Shown here: one piece after another, positions 60,918-64,000 of the stretch
How positions within the stretch are numbered: position 1 is the stretch's first letter
Layout of the letters: each line of letters opens with the position of its first letter
NCBI RefSeq assembly: GCF_002950945.1
Contig: NZ_CP012673.1
Coordinates: 7,330,501-7,394,500, forward strand
Length of the DNA stretch: 64,000 nucleotides
Origin: Sorangium cellulosum
GTDB taxonomy: Bacteria > Myxococcota_A > Polyangia > Polyangiales > Polyangiaceae
Direction: 5' to 3'
The notes under the pieces: generated by a model
What the model saw: the letters and a program-made list of their open reading frames with translations, nothing else
Told to the model about the DNA's origin: nothing
Databases searched by the model: none
Made by a program: the position numbers and the translations under genes

Positions 60918-62629
60918 GCCGCAGCGCTGCGACGGCCGTTCTGCTCTCCGCCGTGGCGGTTCATGCCGCGGCGTGCGGCGGGGATGACGAGATGTCGGGG
61001 CCGCGGCCACCGGGCCACTCGAGCGGCGACGGCGGCGACGGCGGCGACGGCGGGGCGGGCGCGGCGGACGGCGGCGGGGGCGCCGCCCCGGGCGACTGCG
61101 GGAACGGCGTCGTCGAGGCGGGCGAGGCGTGCGACGGGACCGATCTCGCAGGCGCGGACTGCCGGAGCGCCGGCTTCGACGCCGGCGAGCTCGCGTGCAG
61201 CGCCGGTTGCGCCTTCGATACGTCGGGCTGCTCGGGCGTCGAGGTCTGCCAGGACGGCCGGGACAACGACGGCGACGGCAGCGTGGACTGCGGCGATCCG
61301 GAGTGCGCCGAGGCCTGCGCGGACATGTGCGCAGCGCCCGTGGCGCTCCCGGATCCCGCGGCCGTCACCGGCGACACGAGCGGCCACGCGGCCATCGTGA
61401 GCGACTGCACGCTCTGGGCCCCGGGCGTCGCGTACACGTTCACCGCGACGACGACCGGGTTGCTCGACGTGGTGCTGACCCCGCGGACCGACGCGGTGCT
61501 CGTCGCCCTCGTGCGCAGCGACTGCGACGACGAGACGACCCAGCTCGCGTGCGGCGCCGCCAGCCCGGGCGTGGGCATCCCGAACCGGCTCACGATGCCC
61601 GTCCGCGAAGGCGACGCGCTCCACGTGGTCGTCACCGGGCTGGACGAGGGCCAGACAGGCGCGTTCGACCTCGCGGTGAGGAGCCGCCAGACCGTCTGCG
61701 GGGACAACATCCAGGACCTGACCGAGGCGTGCGACAACGAGCTCGACCGGCCGGACGACGGCTGCAGCAACGACTGCCAGCTCGAGGTGACCGAGGTGGA
61801 GCCGAACGGCACCGCGGCCACGGCGAATCCCCACACGACGCCGTTCTTCGCCGCCATCTCCCCGACATCCGACGCGGATTTCGTCCGCGTCACGGTGCCG
61901 AGCGGCCCGACGGACCTCATCGCGGAGACGGCCGACGTCACGACCGCCGACTGCTCCAGCCACAAGCTCGACAGCGTCATCGAGATCCTGGACGAGAGCG
62001 GCGAGCAGCTCGTCCGGAGCGAGGCCGGGGGGACCGGCCGCTGCGCCCGCGCCGTCGCGCCTGCGCTCGCGGCGGGCGACTACTACGTTCGCGTCGCAGC
62101 GGGGGGAGGCGCCGTGATGTCGACCTTCCCGTACCGGCTCGACGTGACGCTCGTCCCGGCGGTCTGCGGGGACGGGAACCTCACCGCCAGCGAGCAATGC
62201 GACGACGGCAACACGGCGCCTGACGACGGGTGCAGCCCGACCTGCCGCTTCTACCAGAGCGAGACCGAGCCCAACGCGACGCCCGCACAGGCGGATGTCT
62301 ACGGGGTCCCATGGCTCGCCGAGATCTGGCCCGCGCGCGACGTCGACGTGGTCGCCGTGGAGGTGCCGGGACCGCGCTCGACCCTGCTCGTGAGCGTGAA
62401 CGACAACGGCACGGGCGGGTGCATAGACGGCCGGCTCGACAGCTATATCGAGCTCCTCGACGCCGACGGGGTCACCGTGCTCGCGTCCGACGGCGACTCC
62501 GGGGACGGCAACTGCTCCTTCCTCTCGGAGAGCGATCTCGCCGCGGGCACCTATTACGTGGTGATCAAGGCCCCGGAGTTCATCCGCGACACGACCTTCT
62601 TCTACCGACTGAATGTCACGATCCTCTAG
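60899..62629 (+). CDS. DUF4215 Cys-rich lipoprotein with pre-peptidase-like repeats
   Basis: The 576-residue product begins at an ATG with GGAG ten bases upstream, inside the VWA gene's end; a GTG at 60914 is an alternative. The lipobox is HAAAC (Cys26), then a Gly/Asp linker. DUF4215-type myxobacterial motifs read CGNGVVEAGEACDG, CGDNIQDLTEACDN and CGDGNLTASEQCDDGNTAPDDGC. Between them are two PPC-like beta domains (EVEPNGTAATANPHTTP, ETEPNATPAQADVYGVP). It is a probable surface protein. It overlaps the next gene by 17 bp. Confidence 0.87.
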   Translation: MSGYRVSRSAATAVLLSAVAVHAAACGGDDEMSGPRPPGHSSGDGGDGGDGGAGAADGGGGAAPGDCGNGVVEAGEACDGTDLAGADCRSAGFDAGELACSAGCAFDTSGCSGVEVCQDGRDNDGDGSVDCGDPECAEACADMCAAPVALPDPAAVTGDTSGHAAIVSDCTLWAPGVAYTFTATTTGLLDVVLTPRTDAVLVALVRSDCDDETTQLACGAASPGVGIPNRLTMPVREGDALHVVVTGLDEGQTGAFDLAVRSRQTVCGDNIQDLTEACDNELDRPDDGCSNDCQLEVTEVEPNGTAATANPHTTPFFAAISPTSDADFVRVTVPSGPTDLIAETADVTTADCSSHKLDSVIEILDESGEQLVRSEAGGTGRCARAVAPALAAGDYYVRVAAGGGAVMSTFPYRLDVTLVPAVCGDGNLTASEQCDDGNTAPDDGCSPTCRFYQSETEPNATPAQADVYGVPWLAEIWPARDVDVVAVEVPGPRSTLLVSVNDNGTGGCIDGRLDSYIELLDADGVTVLASDGDSGDGNCSFLSESDLAAGTYYVVIKAPEFIRDTTFFYRLNVTIL

Positions 62630-64000
62630 CGGCGCCGGCGGCGGCGACCCGAGCGGCCGCGGCGCGACCGGAGGGAACAGCCGGACGGAGGCGCCGCCCG
62701 ACGGCGCCGCGGAGCAGGCGGGGACGGCGGGCGCCCCCGAGCTCGCGAGGACGCTCTACCGCGCCGACCTGTCCGACCCGCGCCAGCGCGCGGCGCAGCC
62801 GCGGGAGGTCGTGCGGGGCCGCGCCGCGCGCCGCGCCGAGTCGACGTCCGACGTCACGCGCTTCCGCGGCGTCCTGCCGGCCACGCTCGCGGGCGCCATC
62901 GCGACCGGCGCGGCGGCGCTGCTCTTCCCGCCGCCGGGGGGGCACACGGCGCCGGGGCCGCTCTCGTTGCCGCACGCGCGCGCGGGGCTCACGTGCGCGT
63001 CGTGCCACGCCGAAGAGGCGCCCGGCGCCGCGCAGGGGACCAGCGCCGCTCTGCGGTCCGGCGCGACCACGGACGCACGGGGGCCCGGCGCGACCACGGA
63101 CGGTCCGACCGGCGCCCGCACGCTGGACCAGGCCTGCACGGGCTGCCACGGCGCCCACAACTCGATCCGCCGGAGCCACGCGCAGCTGCTCGCGCGCGGC
63201 GCGCTGGGCTGCGCGACGTGCCACCCGATCCACCGCGCCGACCAGGGGGTCGTGTTCGATCCGGCGAGGCCGCCGGTGCGCTTCGCGCCGGGCGCCGAGG
63301 TGGAGCTCCCGGGGACGGCCTTCCGCCCGAGCCGGCCGGCCACGGTCGCGATCGTCACCGCCGGGAGCTGCGCGCCGTGCCACGACCTCGCGGCGCCGCG
63401 CGACCCGATCGCGCGCTGCCTCGCCTCGGCGCAGGCGCCGCTCGGCGACGCGCGGCCGATCACTTGCTTCGACGAGCACCGCCCTGCCCTCCCCGAGGAC
63501 GCCCCGGCGGCGCGCGGCGGCGCGCAGGGCGCTGGAGACCGCAGCGTGTGCCGCGATCAGCACACGGAGGACCGCGCGCTCGCGTGGGACGCCGCGCGCG
63601 ACGCCGCCGCGGCGTTGCCGGTCGTGACGGGCGCGGGCGCGGCGGCGCGCGGCGCGGCGCGTGCTGCCCTGGACCAGCGCGCGCTGCTCTGGCTCGGCGC
63701 GGGGGTCGCCGCGGCCGCGGCCGCGCTCGCAGGCGCCCGCGGCGGCCACGCCCTGCGCGCGCGGCGCGCGCGGCGCGCGGCGCCCCCCGCGGCGGACCTG
63801 ATGCTGCGCCCCGCCGCGCGCGTGCGCCTGCCCCGCATCGACACGACCACCTGCCTCGGCTGCTACGCGTGCGTCGACGCGTGCCCTTACGACGTGCTCG
63901 CCGTCGAGCGGTACGTCGCGGTGGTGGCCCGCCCCGAGGCGTGCTGCGGCCTCACCCTGTGCGAGCAGCGCTGCCCCAACGGGTCGCTCACGATCGAGGG
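62613..64000 (+). CDS. TM-tetraheme-TM-ferredoxin electron-transfer protein (3' end cut by window edge)
   Basis: A frame of 463 visible residues runs from the ATG at 62613 to the window edge. A GTG near 62808 would be a shorter start. An Ala/Arg N-terminus of about 85 residues precedes a helix (87-106). Four CxxCH sites follow at C128 (CASCH), C175 (CTGCH), C200 (CATCH) and C253 (CAPCH), then a second helix near 357-376. The end carries ferredoxin motifs CLGCYACVDACP (C414-C424) and CCGLTLCEQRCP (C445-C454). The topology implies hemes outside and Fe-S clusters inside, so electrons could cross the membrane within one protein. The C-terminus is unknown. Confidence 0.88.
   Translation, partial: MSRSSSGAGGGDPSGRGATGGNSRTEAPPDGAAEQAGTAGAPELARTLYRADLSDPRQRAAQPREVVRGRAARRAESTSDVTRFRGVLPATLAGAIATGAAALLFPPPGGHTAPGPLSLPHARAGLTCASCHAEEAPGAAQGTSAALRSGATTDARGPGATTDGPTGARTLDQACTGCHGAHNSIRRSHAQLLARGALGCATCHPIHRADQGVVFDPARPPVRFAPGAEVELPGTAFRPSRPATVAIVTAGSCAPCHDLAAPRDPIARCLASAQAPLGDARPITCFDEHRPALPEDAPAARGGAQGAGDRSVCRDQHTEDRALAWDAARDAAAALPVVTGAGAAARGAARAALDQRALLWLGAGVAAAAAALAGARGGHALRARRARRAAPPAADLMLRPAARVRLPRIDTTTCLGCYACVDACPYDVLAVERYVAVVARPEACCGLTLCEQRCPNGSLTIE

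Overview
The window is about 72-75% GC, with gene-dense, strongly GC3-biased coding. It carries many secreted lipoproteins with Gly/Ala/Ser-rich linkers, several eukaryote-like Ser/Thr kinases, DUF4215 and MopE-type cysteine motifs, and c-type multiheme cytochromes. Together these suggest a large-genome myxobacterium of the Polyangiales (Sorangium-like). This is an inference from gene content, not a database match. No rRNA, tRNA, CRISPR array, insertion sequence or prophage gene was recognised.

Layout. 1-3.2 kb: an EamA transporter cut by the window edge, a CAP-domain lipoprotein and a short GspE/PilB-type ATPase. 3.3-10.5 kb (minus strand): a six-gene operon with a promoter (TTGACA/TACAGT), an Opp/Dpp-type binding lipoprotein, two permeases, two ATPases and a GH1 beta-glucosidase. 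It reads as an oligosaccharide uptake and hydrolysis module. 11.2-17.5 kb: a beta-helix lipoprotein, a Gly/Pro-rich repeat lipoprotein, a glutamate dehydrogenase-family enzyme and an Mpo1-like protein. 17.9-22.1 kb: an SDR lacking its catalytic Tyr, a hybrid histidine kinase lacking most phospho-acceptor residues, and a diiron protein. 22.3-32.5 kb: mostly housekeeping genes (NT5C2-like HAD nucleotidase, truD, exbB/exbD/tonB with an intrinsic terminator, a cNMP-binding protein, a triheme lipoprotein, purF, HMG-CoA lyase). 32.6-49.2 kb: a dense set of secreted lipoproteins, a cyclophilin, a WalJ-like hydrolase, an acyltransferase, a kinase/TPR/YWTD-propeller operon, an M15-type peptidase and a DUF2914 protein.

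49.3-64 kb is the most unusual part. An intact Ser/Thr kinase is translationally coupled (GTGA overlap) to a 1086-residue protein that joins a degenerate kinase domain, one membrane segment and a five-heme cytochrome. Further on, one protein carries two cNMP-binding domains, four [4Fe-4S] motifs and a membrane region. Then follow an overlapping run: a VWA Cys-rich lipoprotein, a DUF4215 lipoprotein and a protein with the order TM-tetraheme-TM-ferredoxin that runs off the window. I propose, as inference, a signal-gated transmembrane electron-transfer system with associated surface proteins.
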